From assembly GCA_021234155.1 (NCBI GenBank), contig JAJEKV010000001.1:37804826-37868825 (forward strand): a stretch of DNA of 64,000 bases. The letters run 5' to 3'. The position numbers and the translations under genes were made by a program. A model generated the notes under the pieces. It did no database searches. It worked only from the letters and a program-made list of their open reading frames with translations, and was not told the DNA's origin. Below, piece by piece: positions 10,356-22,876 of the stretch (positions are counted from its first letter, which is position 1; each line of letters starts with the position of its first letter). Source of the DNA: Isoetes taiwanensis. Its lineage: Eukaryota > Streptophyta > Lycopodiopsida > Isoetales > Isoetaceae.

Positions 10356-13300
10356 TCATTGCAGGTTTACAAGATAGAAATAAGCTCCCCTTTTCCCAAG
10401 CAACTCCTGGTGTGTCCCTTGTTCCAGAATGGTTCCGTCTTGAATCACAGCTACTACATCACAATTCTGAATTGTTGACAACCTATGAGCAACAACAATG
10501 GTTGTCCTTCCAACCATTAACTGATCAAGTGCTTCCTGCACAAGGCGTTCGGATTCCACATCAAGTGCACTGGTGGCTTCGTCAAGGAGCAAAATAGAAG
10601 GGTCTTTCAAAATTGCCCTAGCAATGGCAATACGTTGTTTCTGGCCACCAGAAAGCTGAACACCCCGTTCCCCGGCAAAGGTATTGTAACCGTCAGGTAA
10701 AGAACTGCAGAAAAGAGCATCAATTTATGTTTTACAAATCCAAGTTTTTAAACTTTGTTTAATCTAGAAAAAATACCTAATAAACGTATGTGCATTGGCA
10801 GCACTTGCAGCTGCCATAATCTCTGCTTCTGTTGGATTGTCCTGTCCATATGCAATGTTCTCCCTTATTGATAATGCAAAGAGTATGGGTTCCTGGCTAA
10901 CAAGACCGATTTGCTTTCTTAGGGATTGCAAATGTATGCCTTTTAAATTCTTTCCATCAATCCTCACTTGTCCTTCCACTGGATCATAAAATCGTTCTAC
11001 AAGGCCAATGACAGTTGATTTTCCTGATCCACTTTGTCCTACAAGAGCCACAGTTTGCCCTGCATTAACTGCAAAATTGAATTCTTTGAATATCATAACT
11101 TCTGGACGTGCAGGATAATAGAAGTACACATTAGACAGCTCAATATCACCCTTTATTTTGCCTGGCCTCTCGCCACCTTTATCATCTGAATCTATTTTTG
11201 TCTGTCTTTCAAGGATATCAAAAACAGAATCAATAGCTTGTGCCCCTTTTGCCAAGTCTGGTGTTAAGCTGCCAGCCTCTGCAAGAACACGGCCTGTGCT
11301 TACAAGCACAAAGAAAGTTGTAAAGACTTCTCCAAAAGTGGCTTTTCCTTGATGGACAAGCATACCTCCATACCAAAATTCCAATCCCCATGATGCATAG
11401 AGCACAAATTGAGCTATACCAAGACCCGAACCAGCTATATGAGATCGTCGCCTTGCATCTGCTTTTGAAATCTCCAATTTGGTGTTCAGGAGGGCAAGGA
11501 CTCTGTTTTGGGAAGAAAATGCGGAGATTGTCCGGTGTTGAGAAACAGCTTCACTGGCAACTTGACTAGCTTCTTGTTGAGCTTTTGCTGCTTTAACCGT
11601 GAATCCCTTAAGAAATACTAATTTAATATAGAAGCAAAACACAACTAAAGGCTGTATGCCGATCATCATGAGTCCCATTCTCCATGAAGCTACAAGTCCA
11701 AGAACAAAGCTCACACAAACTGCACTAGTTGTCTGCACGAGCAAGGATATCCGATCGCTGATAAGGACTCGAACCTGCTAGACACATTTCATGGATCAGC
11801 GTGAAATGAGCTTGTGAAGAATATTTAGGGTAGTAAAGTCAATACCATATTTGCATCGGACGATAATCTTGAACAAATTGCTCCAGTCGTATGCTCATCC
11901 TGGTCAAACCACCCAACCTCAAACCCGAGGATGTTGGCAAGCATTTTTTCTCGAACTCTTTTTGTCAAAAGCTCGCCTACAATTGCAAAGTTATGATGCT
12001 GAACTACATTGACAAGAAATGAACCTGCAGTCAAACACATAAATACGAGTGCATATGCGTTGATGCCTTCTTTCATCTCTCCAGCATTTGTATAGTAATA
12101 AACTGACACCATGTTTCCAAGTAGGAAGGCATAGACTGGATGTACAAGTCCAAAGCCCACAGCTCCTACAATGCCAAACATTCCCTGTTTCCATTCTGGT
12201 CTGTTAAGGGTTAACAGGCGCCAGAATGTGGACTTGGGAGTGTGTTTTGTTTCCGGTTCCACCATCTGTTTCCTCTCCATACAAGCCTCATAATTACCGA
12301 ATGCTTGCGCTCTTCTAGGTTCTCCCACTTGTTTTTCTTTATTTTGGATTTTGCATTCCTGATGCACTTTTTGCAAATGAATAAGAGCAGCATATGCACC
12401 ATCCAAAGCTAATAATTCTTCATGCTTTCCCATTTCAGTAATCTCTCCGGACTGCATGACAACAATAGTATCTGCATTACGTACTGTTGACAACCTATGT
12501 GCAACAACCACAGTAGTTCGGCCAATGCTGGCATTTTCTAGTGCTTGTTGTACCACTGTTTCAGATTCTGAATCAAGAGCACTTGTGGCTTCATCCAGTA
12601 AAAGAATTGAAGGGTTTTTAATCATTGCTCTTGCAATGGCAATCCTCTGCTTTTGCCCTCCTGACATTTGGATGCCATGCTCTCCAACCTGTCAAAATTC
12701 AATTAGAAAAATAGGAAACACGCATCTGTTTCTGGGTTCAAATGGTTAGGACAGCAAGATATCAAATTTCTGAGCACTGACTTGGGTGTCGTATCCATTT
12801 GGAAATGCTGCAATGAAGTTGTGAGCATTTGCAGACTTGGCAGCACTAATGACTTCGATCATGTTTGCATTTTCCTTTCCATAAAGAATGTTTTCTTTAA
12901 TTGATGTTGCAAATAATGCTGGTTCTTGGCTGACGAGACCGATTTGTTGCCTGAGCCATCTAAGTTGTAACTCCTTTATATTCACCCCATCTAGTAGAAC
13001 AGTTCCAGCACAAGGATCATAGAACCGTTCAAGCAGAGAAATTATTGTTGATTTTCCTGAACCACTGCTTCCCACGAGGGCCACTGTTTTTCCTGCATTG
13101 GTACCGCTTATTAATACCTGCACTGAAATTATTATTGCAAACTCCATTACCTGCAGGAATTTCTAAATTGAAGTCTTTCAGGACAGCCATATCAGGTCTG
13201 GAAGGATAAGAATATTCAACGTTATTCAGGGTCAACCTGCCCTCCACTTTATCAAGGCATTTTCCATCCAGGTTATCAACGTCAATAGGTGGAACACGAC

Positions 13301-16300
13301 CAATAATCTGGAATATGCTATATGCAGCAACGCGCCCGTCCGAGAATGCTTTAAGGTTGGAAAGTGCATATCCCAATGCCCTGTTAGTTATCCAAATACG
13401 TAAGATAAGAGACAGAACTGCATTATCCTTATTGCAGAATGATTTTATTTTATTTTTACCTGCCTCCTGTGAGAACTGCCACACCAGTTGTGATAATCTG
13501 GCCTCCATTTGCCTGTCCACGACCAACAAGAATTGAACCATACCATGCCATGAAGGCCCAAAGGGCAAAGCTGATCCCATTGGCACCCAAGGCTAAACCT
13601 TTTGCAAATCCTTGTTTCACACCCAGTTGGACAGTTCTGTCTAATGAAGCTGAGTATGACTTTAATAAATTCTTCTCAGTGGCAAATGAGTAGACTGTAC
13701 GTATGGAAGAAATAGCCTGTTTTGCAATATTGCCAGCTGTGTCGTAAGCAGACCTCTTTTGGAACTCAAACTCTGTTATGGTCTTGCCATAAAAGGCTCC
13801 AGGCATGATCAACAAGGGTGCGAATGGAACCATGATTGCTGCCATCCTCCATGTTTGAGTGAATGCTACTACGAACCCCCCCAAAAATTGGGTGAAATTT
13901 CTAATAAAATTCCCTGCCTATTAGAAAAATGCACAAACTGGTAAGGCCAAGAATATTCATGGAGGGAGGACATTCCAACTTTCTCACTTTTTCGCTTATG
14001 GCCTCCTGTAACAATAATGTGTCAGTGGATATGCTGTCAATGACATTGGCAGTTGAAATTTCAGCATCAAAGAAGCCGACATTCTGCCTCAAGAGTGCTC
14101 TTAAATATCTAGTGCGAATCTTTGCTGCTTGCCTCTCGCCACTGAGCATCCAGCAGCTTACCTCTGCATATTTTTTTATCAAATATTTTTCTAAGAAAAT
14201 GTAAATGGACATATACAAATGGAGAACTTGTAGTCAAAAGCGAATTACAGTGTCCTCAATCTGGTTTAAGGTTATGCCAGGTGATACAATTCTGAATCTG
14301 CCAGTTAGTGGAACTGCATAAATGGCATGGTTTATTGCTTTGGCTACAAGTAAAAAAGAAAGCCTCATTTTATACTTTGTTATTGGTTATTTGAATTGTG
14401 ATGACAATTTTAAACAAGACCACAAAAAGTTGATAAAAAATATTACCAACATATGATGATGATAACGCTACGAGGGCGACATAGATGAAGAATAGAGAAT
14501 CCTGTTACATAACATAGTAAAAGATCATTAGGAAACAATTCTTATTTTCACACTTTTAAGGAATCAACACTTGAGGTCCTTATAATAAGATTCAAAGTGT
14601 GTGAAGCTTAACATTGATTGCAACCTATTCTACTATTATTGATTATCTCCATTTTTATTTGATTGGGGCATTGATCAAGAAACCCATTCAAAGAGTGTGT
14701 TCATTTTTTCATCTAGGACTAAATGTGGCGCATGTAGGAAATGGGCATGAGCAAGCTTCTTAACCACATGCCCTTGCAGATTATCGCAATCCAACCGTCG
14801 CCCGCCGTCGGATCTTAGCATGGTTATAATGCATAACTTCCCGAATATTCTACTTCAAAGAATATTCCAGTGATTATTAATGATAATCTCTGGAATATGC
14901 CATAATCACCGAAGATGCTTTTTGCGATGGCTCTGTTTTGGGGATTCGTCTGCATTTTACTATGGCAGTGTGGCACTCTGTTTTGGCAACTCGATGGAAT
15001 CATCTGCACTTCATCTATGCTCCGATTCATGTGCACCTGTTTTTTGGCTTTACTTTTGCAGATGCATCTGTTTGGATCCGTCTGCATCTATTTTTGGCTT
15101 CAACGCCGGTTCGTAGGGGCCATAGCTGGTTTGATGCCGACAGAAAGAAGCTCATGTGCATCTCTGATTTGGGGCTTCAACTTCGGTTGGTTGCCATGCC
15201 TTTTCCTGTTTCTTCTTAAGAATGATTTTTTGTTTTTGCACCTGTTCTTATACTTATTTTTACTTGAGACAAGAAGCCCATATGCAGAAAATATGTACTC
15301 TTAAGCTTGCAGAGCTTTTGGGGAATCTCAAACGATAGTTAGGAAGTAGAAATCATGCAAATCCGGCGCAAATAAGTAGAAATCATGCAAAATCCGGCGT
15401 TGATAACAGGTGCAGATGAAGCCGAAACAGAGATCTTTGTTGGAGTTGTTTTAAAACGGATTAAAATGTGGCCTTCCTTACCTTACCTCCAGCTGAAGAA
15501 TAGTGGAATCTGCTCGGGCATGTGGTTAAGGGAGGTCAACCTCCTCCTCTCGGGGGCCTGCGGCCTCGAGGGTTATTTTGCATAACCCCCTCAAGGAGGA
15601 GGTTAACCTCCTCTTACGCCGAAATAGATTGGTGTGCTGCGTTAGTGGCAAACCAGCTATGAGCCCATGCCATTTCCTTACATAGAGGTAAAGAGGGCAC
15701 TATTTCAGCCCCCTCCGGATGCATGCCATTTACTCTCACAATAGAAAAGAAATCAAGTGGGCTTACTATCAGGACTTTACAACTAGTGGTTTAAATATGT
15801 GCTAAAAAAAAGTAAGAAATGATGTCTTCTCGACCTTTATAGAATGGAGAATTCCCTCTCAAGAAGGGAGAAGGCGCCCTATTTCCATTCTAAAATGTCG
15901 AAATGCCTACATCGGACTTCCATGACCTCATCGAAAAAGCTTTTGTTTTTTCCTTTCTAACAATATCATGGTTGGGCCATTATAATTTCCACTGGTGCAA
16001 TTTTAGTTTGCCACGTCACTTATACCAATAAGAAGGAATGTGGTCGATGCTCAATGTGACACTGATTGAACGGGTGCAAAATTGTTACTAAGAGTTGACG
16101 TGCTGCACTCCCCAACTATGATATCGTTAGGGTAAGTGGTCCAACAATGGTCGTAAGGGCTCCAGATTAGGGGGGTTCGTCCCCAGAATTTCCGGTTGAA
16201 GTTGTTAAAATCCGGTTTCTTTAATAGATGCCGGAAAATTTCCGGTCAAAATTTAATAAAATCCTTGTTAAATCCGGCAAATTAGAGGATATTTTCTGAA

Positions 16301-17226
16301 AAATCCGGTAATATTTTCTGAAAAATCCGGTAAGTACCAACAAAGCACGGCATTTTTCCGGTTTAAGCAAAATCTAATCTGGAGGCACGAAAGCAAGCAG
16401 GGGAAGCTGTCCCAAATAGCTGACCCTATAACTAGATGTCACGCCCACTTGCAGCGGGCGTTTTTTCATTTGTGTGCATGTGAATGGGCCCGGCTGCCGC
16501 AGCGGGCAGAATGTGGTGTGGTGTGGAGCAGAATTAAATGCTGGTTACTGTTCCTGAAATAAAAATGATACGTGGCGAGGTGTGGTTGGAGCATACTGGA
16601 ATTGCGACTGCATTGGTTCCAGCACAAAGATTTCTTTCCTTCCAGCGTCCGAGATCTGCGGTGAATGGCAGGAGATGAAGGGCCCTCATGGCCGCATAAA
16701 AAGGAGCGGCCACGATGCGAAACAGCCGGCATCGGAAAGTGGAGGGCGGATGTGCAGCCTTTTACCCCATCATTTTCTGCCTTCGTCGGATTTGGCCCCT
16801 CTGTCTTTTACCACATCTTTAACGCACAACACACAACACAATCTGCCTCTCATCTATGAACCAAAAACATCAGCATTGCAATGCTGGACATACTTCCTCT
16901 CTTTTCTCATCTCTTTCTCGCAATGCAGGAACCCACAAGGAAAAGAAAAGCAAAAAGCAAAAATCAAAACAAACAATACTAACCTTATTGACCTTGGCCA
17001 TCACTTGAGCTGACTGCCCAGAAAGACCACTAAAATCATTGATCAGTTGGCTCCTGCCTGCTAACATGGCTGGGAAGGTCATACCATTCACAATGGCTCC
17101 CATTGTGCCTGCTATTATGAGAAGTGCATCCCGCCGATCCGCATAGCCGAAGAGTCGCCAATATGGCACACATTTTCCACCATTGTTGCTCTTCTGCCCT
17201 TGCTTGCTCTTCACCATCTTCATCAT
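10356..17226 (-). CDS. ABCB-type (P-glycoprotein/MDR) full ABC transporter, nine exons, ABCB15-like
   Basis: ATP-driven membrane exporter with TMD-NBD-TMD-NBD order. Exons (minus): 17226-16984, 14501-14447, 14163-13988, 13917-13460, 13380-13151, 13092-12782, 12688-11846, 11774-10777, 10704-10356. All introns are GT-AG and phases agree, giving 1220 residues plus TGA, normal for the family. NBD1: Walker [10 protein letters not shown] (395-403), signature MSGGQ (499-503), Walker B LLLDE (to E524), H-loop His555. NBD2: GQSGSGKST (1018-1026), LSGGQ (1122-1126), E1147, His1178. All catalytic residues are intact. An in-frame TAG 30 nt upstream leaves the ATG at 17226 as the first start. Motifs such as [10 protein letters not shown] and [12 protein letters not shown] point to the plant ABCB15-like clade; substrate unknown. 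Introns are 58-93 nt except intron 2 (283) and intron 1 (2482). The 58-nt intron 5 is unusually short. Confidence 0.9.
15346..15402. repeat. Short tandem duplication in ABCB intron 1
   Basis: GTAGAAATCATGCAAA followed by ATCCGGCG occurs twice, about 28 bp apart. Confidence 0.7.
15531..15616. repeat. Imperfect inverted repeat in ABCB intron 1
   Basis: GGGAGGTCAACCTCCTCCTC on the left and GAGGAGGTTAACCTCCTCTT on the right can pair, with GAGGTTAACCTC itself palindromic; the spacer is GC-rich. Confidence 0.55.
16184..16362. repeat. Cluster of TCCGG motifs in ABCB intron 1
   Basis: About eight copies of CCGG, mostly as AATCCGGT or TTTCCGGT, lie within 180 bp. They include a 24-bp tandem duplication carrying TTTTCTGAAAAATCCGGTA near 16287-16334. 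Confidence 0.65.
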
Positions 17227-17331
17227 CTTCCACTGGCTTTGCACCGCCCTTTCTCCCTATATTTCTTACATGCAAGTTTTATACTCACCAAGAATATCCT
17301 CAAAATCACACGTGTCATTCAGCCTTGTATA

Positions 17332-17338
17332 CTTTATA
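17332..17338 (-). promoter_or_regulatory. Candidate TATA box of the ABCB gene
   Basis: TATAAAG on the minus strand, just over 100 nt upstream of the chosen ATG at 17226. A G-box core CACGTG lies between them at 17309-17314. Position is plausible; there is no other support. Confidence 0.3.
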
Positions 17339-18089
17339 CAAGTTTCATTCATCCCTTCCCTGAATGCCAACATCGCCATATGGTCCCTACTCCATATGAT
17401 CCCTATTCAAATCCCTATTCCAACTTCTGGTATGTTCTCATGGTAATTTAGAGAACACTTTAACAAATCGCTTTAAATATAAGATTGCAACCAAATTTAT
17501 CTCTACAATTGACCACCAATGCCAAATGAGTTTTATGAGACAACCTATATTTACAATGATTTTTATAATTTTATAAAGGACACTTTAGGTACACTATTTC
17601 ATTTGGCAAGCATTCATGATTTTGTATGCTCTTGATTTGATGGAAGTTTATTTGTTTCTTGGGGTCCTTTCCTTTCTTTTATGTACCTTTTGGCGTTACG
17701 CATTTATTGATGAGTCTACTTTGTTGAATTTGTGATCCATCGAGTCAATTTTGTATTGTGGTATTATTAGATGCTCTTTTTGACTATGTATAAATATGGC
17801 TCTATGAAATTTTTTTAGCAAATAGAAATATAAGACAATTTAAGAAAAAGTAAATTTTATGCCATAAAAATGACAACGCAACTAAGGATGACTACATGCA
17901 TGAAGGAAAATGATCAAGTTTGGCAACATTCCATGTAGCCATATAGGCCAAATGACCCAAGATCACACTTACTTTGTAAGAACATGAGGGTGCCTTTCAT
18001 AACTTTTTTTATTAAGGTTTTTTTGCAAGCCAACATCTACCTTGGGTTTAATATTAACAACAGTTGGAGATGGGAAACGAGTATAAGCC
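17339..18089. other. AT-rich upstream region of ABCB
   Basis: Nothing recognisable beyond the possible promoter elements next to the gene. Confidence 0.5.
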
Positions 18090-18106
18090 ATATGTGAGAG
18101 TAGCAT

Positions 18107-18458
18107 CTGCTTGGATCATCTGGTCCATCTGGAAGAGACGAAATCTCCTCATTTTCAAGGGACATGTCTTTTCAGATACGCAAGTGCTTAGCAATGCTCG
18201 TAGTCGCATTATGAAGGCGTACAAGTGTTCTTCCTTAAAGGATGACGTCAAGAGTGTCATTTGGAAGCAATATCTTCAGATTCAGACCTACTCATAGCAA
18301 AGAGTTGTGCTCGTGGTCATATGTATTCTTTTCTTTTCTATGTTCTGTATGTGGTGGGTAGTGTTGCTCTAGTGGACATCTTCTCCACTGGGTTTTGAGT
18401 CCCCCATGTACTCTTTGTATTCTTTTGAGTAATAAAGGTCCACGTTCATAAAAAAAAA
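18107..18458 (+). mobile_element. 5'-truncated L1-type LINE tail with TSD
   Basis: The frame from 18107 encodes the C-terminal tail typical of plant LINE ORF2: IIWSIWKRRNLLIFKG, stop at about 18295. A short 3' UTR with AATAAA at 18431 and an A run at 18450-18459 follow. The 17-bp ATATGTGAGAGTAGCAT at 18090-18106 recurs with one mismatch after the A tail at 18459-18475, a target-site duplication. Only about 350 bp of the element was inserted. Confidence 0.85.
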
Positions 18459-18514
18459 ATATGTGAGAATAGCATTGGCCATATGGTTATATGAATAGTC
18501 TCCTCAAACTCTCG

Positions 18515-18711
18515 TTTTAATCCTTTGACTCCACCGTTTTTCCTTCTCTCCACCATTTTCCTCTTTCCTTTCCCCACCCTTTCCATCTTCCCCTTTTCCT
18601 ATCTGCCCTTTTCCCTTCCCTTTCCTACCTCCTCCCTTTTTTTCCCTTCCTCTTTCCCTTTTCCCACATCATTTTTCCCCTTCCTCACCATTCCTCCTTT
18701 TTTTTTTTTTA
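18515..18711. repeat. Polypyrimidine tract
   Basis: Almost unbroken C/T on the plus strand for nearly 200 bp, ending in a T run. It is low-complexity sequence with no sign of coding. Confidence 0.8.
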
Positions 18712-18837
18712 AATTCAAGGTCAAAGTTCATGACACAAATACCACCAACAAGGCAAGGTATACGCCAATACATGACTGAAATGGAATACAAATACAACAA
18801 GGAAAACTTATAGGAGGTAAGAATTCATTGACTAATT

Positions 18838-19080
18838 TTTTTTTGAAACCATAAGGGTAAAGGTTTTTTAAGAAAATATTTTATTGAAAAAATGTAAAGG
18901 CAATGAGTCTAGAGTTTCCAATAGCATACAATTAGGGATTCGTCAATCAGGCTGAAGGCATAAGCAGAGCTAGCTATACAGACATTCCGTTGAGGAACAC
19001 AAGGCAAGATATTTTGGGTATGGAAAGTTAAGGCCACTCCCGACCTGTGGAACGGATACTAGGTATAGATCCTAGATAGG
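18838..19080 (-). mobile_element. Probable LINE 3' end on the minus strand
   Basis: On the minus strand the sequence ends CAATAAAATATTTTC... ACCCTTATGGTTTC and then an A run (T run at 18838-18845 on plus), the usual form of plant LINE 3' UTRs. No coding part or clear TSD was found. Confidence 0.45.
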
Positions 19081-19088
19081 CTTAAAAA

Positions 19089-19565
19089 ATGCATGAATAC
19101 TTAAGGAAAAAATGCATGCGGATTAGCCCAGGTCGCGGGTTTATACGGGTTGATCCCATCCAATTCATTCTGTCCATGCACATGGGCAAGAAAAAAGGGG
19201 ATTTAATTATAGCAACCCGGAAGAAGCTGGAATTGGAGAGTAGTATGGCTTCAAAGACGAAAAAGCTCTTTGATTTTCGTAAAGTGGCCAAGGCACCTGT
19301 AATAGCAGGATATGAAAGCAATCCCAAGGCAGATGCAAATATGGAGCACACAAACTCCAATGTTGGAGCTCTATGGAACATCTCTGCAATAATTGCCAAG
19401 ACTGCACAACGCACCATGAGCACTATCATGGCTGGAAGTTCAGCAAAAATAAATGAAAGTATCAAGGTTGGGGAGGCTACTAAAGCAAAGGCAAAACAAC
19501 ACAATCAAGGACTTCCTAGAGCACAAGACATTCAAACTCTATTTAAGATTAATTTGCTATTTTAG
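19089..19565 (+). CDS. Unrecognised 158-codon open frame
   Basis: An open frame from ATG 19089 to a stop at 19563-19565. The peptide is lysine- and alanine-rich (for example MASKTKKLFDFRKVAKAPVI near residue 53 and GEATKAKAKQHNQGL near the end), with no signal peptide, membrane segment or domain that I recognise. It begins right beside a minus-strand LINE tail. It may be chance, or an exon of a lost gene. Confidence 0.2.
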   Translation: MHEYLRKKCMRISPGRGFIRVDPIQFILSMHMGKKKGDLIIATRKKLELESSMASKTKKLFDFRKVAKAPVIAGYESNPKADANMEHTNSNVGALWNISAIIAKTAQRTMSTIMAGSSAKINESIKVGEATKAKAKQHNQGLPRAQDIQTLFKINLLF

Positions 19566-21020
19566 ATATTTATTACAATCTAGGTGACAGATCTAGGTTT
19601 AAACTTATAGATCTGCATGTGATGGATCTAGATATAGAATTATGCATTATTGATGCATACAAAACTTGAGTAGACAGGAACATTGTTGCAATATGTTGAT
19701 TTGAAAGCTTGTGACCAAGCATTGAACAGAGGTTTGTAAAAAAATAGTGATAAACTAGGGCGAAAAAAGGATCTCATATGCATGATCTATGTATTTTCCT
19801 AGGATCACAAGAAGCTCATGCATTATGGATTTTAATAAATTATGATATATGGCATCTAGCTTATGCATGGTTATTTGCTTAGTAGATATGCCTAGTTTGA
19901 CCAGAAATTTAATCATAGCTGAATAAGGGCCTCTGGCTGGTCAAAAAGCAAAAAGGTGGTGATACTAATAAGCTAGACAATTGGTCTGTAAGGATCTCTC
20001 CCAAAAATTGCTACTGCTTAGCATATAGACTTGTTTAAATAATCTATTCCAGCTAATGTAACTCTGACCTTAATGCACATCTGCCTTATAAATTTAGCTT
20101 CGAAATATTCCAAGCATATTGTCCATTTGTTTGTAGATAGCTAGTTCTTATATTCCCAATGCACAACAGATCAACCTGAGCAGACCTAATGTGTTAGCCA
20201 TAATGAAATGGGCTGGTCATTGGTGGTCAAAAAATAGTGAGAGTAGTCTAAATAAACTGACTTGTTTCTTATTATTTCATTTATGGCATGGTCAAGAAGA
20301 TAAACCAAGATAACCTACCGCCTACCTGCTAGTGCTGTCATAATTACCCTTCTTAGGTTAATTTTTGGCTAGTTTACTGTAGATAACCAGGTTTTTTGCT
20401 CCGTGCTTGATGATTTTTTTATTGGATTATAGTTAAAATTCATGCAAGACTTCAAGTAGGCACTTTTCAAAAGGGTATAACTCAACTGAGAACATAGATC
20501 AAAAGAATATCCTTTTATAATTGAATGTAAAAGAGTTTGAGTTTAAAAATAGAGTGGCACAATTTATGCATCTCATTGTATTGACAAAGTAAAATAGGTT
20601 GTATTTATATTTCTTGCAATATAATATGTAAATTCAGGTACATATTTATGGAAACATGATATAACGGAATTTTTTACCTAGTCTTGGCTTAAAATATGAT
20701 ACCTGTTAGTTTTCTATAGCTGCTAATTGCAAATTTAATATTCCAACATGATTATTAAAGATGAAAGTCTGGAAACAGATTTTAAAAGGGTCTTTTTTAT
20801 CTTAAGTTCAGTTTTCTAGTTATACTAGAAACCATGACTAGGTCAATAAACTATAGATAGAAATGTATACTCATCCCTTTGCTGAATATTACACAAGGCC
20901 CCCAAAATTGAACCATTATGATTTTTTCTTAATGGCTTATTGGTGAAAACCAAATTTATAAATCAGTACATATTAGTGGGTTCAAAAGTTTACAAACCAT
21001 GTCTAGTTATCTAATATGGT
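19566..21020. other. AT-rich non-coding stretch
   Basis: No gene, RNA or element recognised. Confidence 0.5.
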
Positions 21021-21023
21021 TCA

Positions 21024-21235
21024 TCAGCATATTTTTCTAATGTGATAAGACAATATTGTTTTATGACATGTTATTGAAGCATGGCAATTTTAATTGGTCT
21101 CTGTAACAACTTAAACTATATAATTTATCAACATATTTTTCTAAAGTGATAAGACAACATTGTTTTTATGGCATGGTATTGAAACATGGCAATTTTAATT
21201 GGTCTATGTAATAACTTAAACTATATGATTTTTAT
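21024..21235. repeat. Two-copy tandem repeat, 104-bp unit
   Basis: The segment around ATTTTTCTAA at 21031 recurs at 21135 together with TGGCAATTTTAATTGGTCT and AACTTAAACTATAT, with a few mismatches. A weaker third relative lies at about 21400-21560. Confidence 0.8.
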
Positions 21236-21726
21236 TACTGTTTAGTATGTCAAGTTTATTAGACTGGTATTTGATCATATCTATCTTATTCAATATATTG
21301 CCATGGTAATTTTAGATGCATAATTCTCATGATTTTTTACAGTAATTAATCACCAATACACAAGTGGTAAATGATCTTGTTTAAAATATGCTAGTGTGAC
21401 TTTTTTTATCCTATTTTTCTCTATGGTACTAAAACATAATTATCTCATTTGGTTTATCTAACAACTTAAAATGCCTGCTATGAACTAATGCTTTGTATTT
21501 CAAGTTTAACAGAATGGTATTTGATCGCATCTATCTTCCGCAATATATATTATTCAAATGTTTTTTAGCAATTAATCACAATAACCCCAAAATCTGCTCA
21601 ATTTGTAGTTTTTTGCTAAAAAACGACTCTTAAAAACCACGCAATGTTTTGTTCCAAAAATGCTAGAAATAACACATAGTTTTCAAGTGTGGTTTTTAAC
21701 CATAAGACATTGGTGTGGTTTTTTTA

Positions 21727-21900
21727 GTGTGGTTTTCAATCAAGTGTGATTTTAAAATATAGTTTTCACAAATAGAAGATTTGTGTGGTTTTCAATCGAG
21801 TGTAGTTCTCAAGTACAGTTTTCGCAAATGAAAAACTTGTGTGGTTTCCAATTGGATGTAGTTTTCAAGTGTAGTTTTAACAAATAAAAAACTTGTGTGG
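21727..21900. repeat. Minisatellite, 56-bp unit
   Basis: GTGTGGTTTTCAAT-like starts recur at 21727, 21783, 21839 and 21895, exactly 56 bp apart. Each unit contains AGTTTT(A/C)(A/G)CAAATA. Degenerate partial copies precede it from about 21685. Confidence 0.85.
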
Positions 21901-22876
21901 TTTTTTTTTAAGTATTGTTCACGTTATTTGATGTTTTTAGAGCAACCAGGTCATTCTGTTTTTTAGTCCAAGCCTATAAAATATAAGTTTTTTTAACTCC
22001 TCCATGTGCCAAGAAAAGAAAGAAATTTCTATTAAAAAAGCCATTGCAGATTTAATTATGTTGTAACTAAGATAGAAATGTTTCGTGACATTTAATTGCT
22101 GCTGCTGCAACATGGTAATTGATTGCTACTGTTGATGGATCTTGTCTCTGCAATATAAATCAATCAAGTGTTAGATACATGAATTATAACTTTCTTAAGC
22201 TAAATAAGCAAAGACATAAAAGGAATAGTAATATGGTATAACACAATGCCTAATTCACCTAATGTTTGACTTGGCATACTGCAAACTGAAAGAGCTTGGC
22301 AAGAATGTCTCCTGTCATGCTCTTAAAAAATGTTCTTAGCTACATGCCATACTGACCAAAAGAATGAGCTCCTTGTAGATAGCTTCAGCTTATATAGAAC
22401 AAGTAGTTTGTAGCATTTAGCCATCTCGAACAATTTCAATAAGCCCACTCAATAAGACAATTTAAATCACCATGCTTGTGATCAGGTAAATACCTATATA
22501 AACACTTTACATTACAATGGAAGGGTAACAATACCTCATTGGGTATCGGATCTTTAAATGTAATTGAACCCCAAGTAGTTATGTAGCTGGAACTGCGACG
22601 ATGTCCTTTAGACCATAGGGTATTCCATGTAAAGGACATGCAATACAATCCAATAAGGAAATTAGAACGTTGTCACTGAGTCATAACAGCCTTCAATGCA
22701 TTGTTATATCTAGAGAAAACAGATTAACATGCTTGAAATCAATTGCAAATATATCCATAACTTCCTAAGAACCATGATGAACTGTTTTTTAACCACATTT
22801 TGCAATGTAAGATAGCTGAAGCTAGCTGACAACAATATTCTCTTGCTCCCTATTCTATTTGAAATACCATACATGA
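21901..22876. other. AT-rich non-coding stretch
   Basis: Nothing recognised. A minus frame at 22436-22648 has no known domain. Confidence 0.45.

Larger units (their letters stand above)
14502..16983 (-). other. Large first intron of the ABCB gene
   Basis: This 2482-nt intron separates the N-terminal exon from the rest. It contains no recognisable exon or coding transposon. It holds a local duplication with ATCCGGCG near 15346-15402, a GC-rich inverted repeat at 15531-15616, and a cluster of CCGG-containing motifs at 16184-16362. Confidence 0.75.

Noticed and set aside
17036-17275. Minus-strand frame starting with an acidic N-terminus ([20 protein letters not shown]) as the ABCB start
   Set aside because: It is in a different frame from the ABCB membrane segment and would need a frameshift. 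The in-frame ATG at 17226 gives a normal N-terminus.
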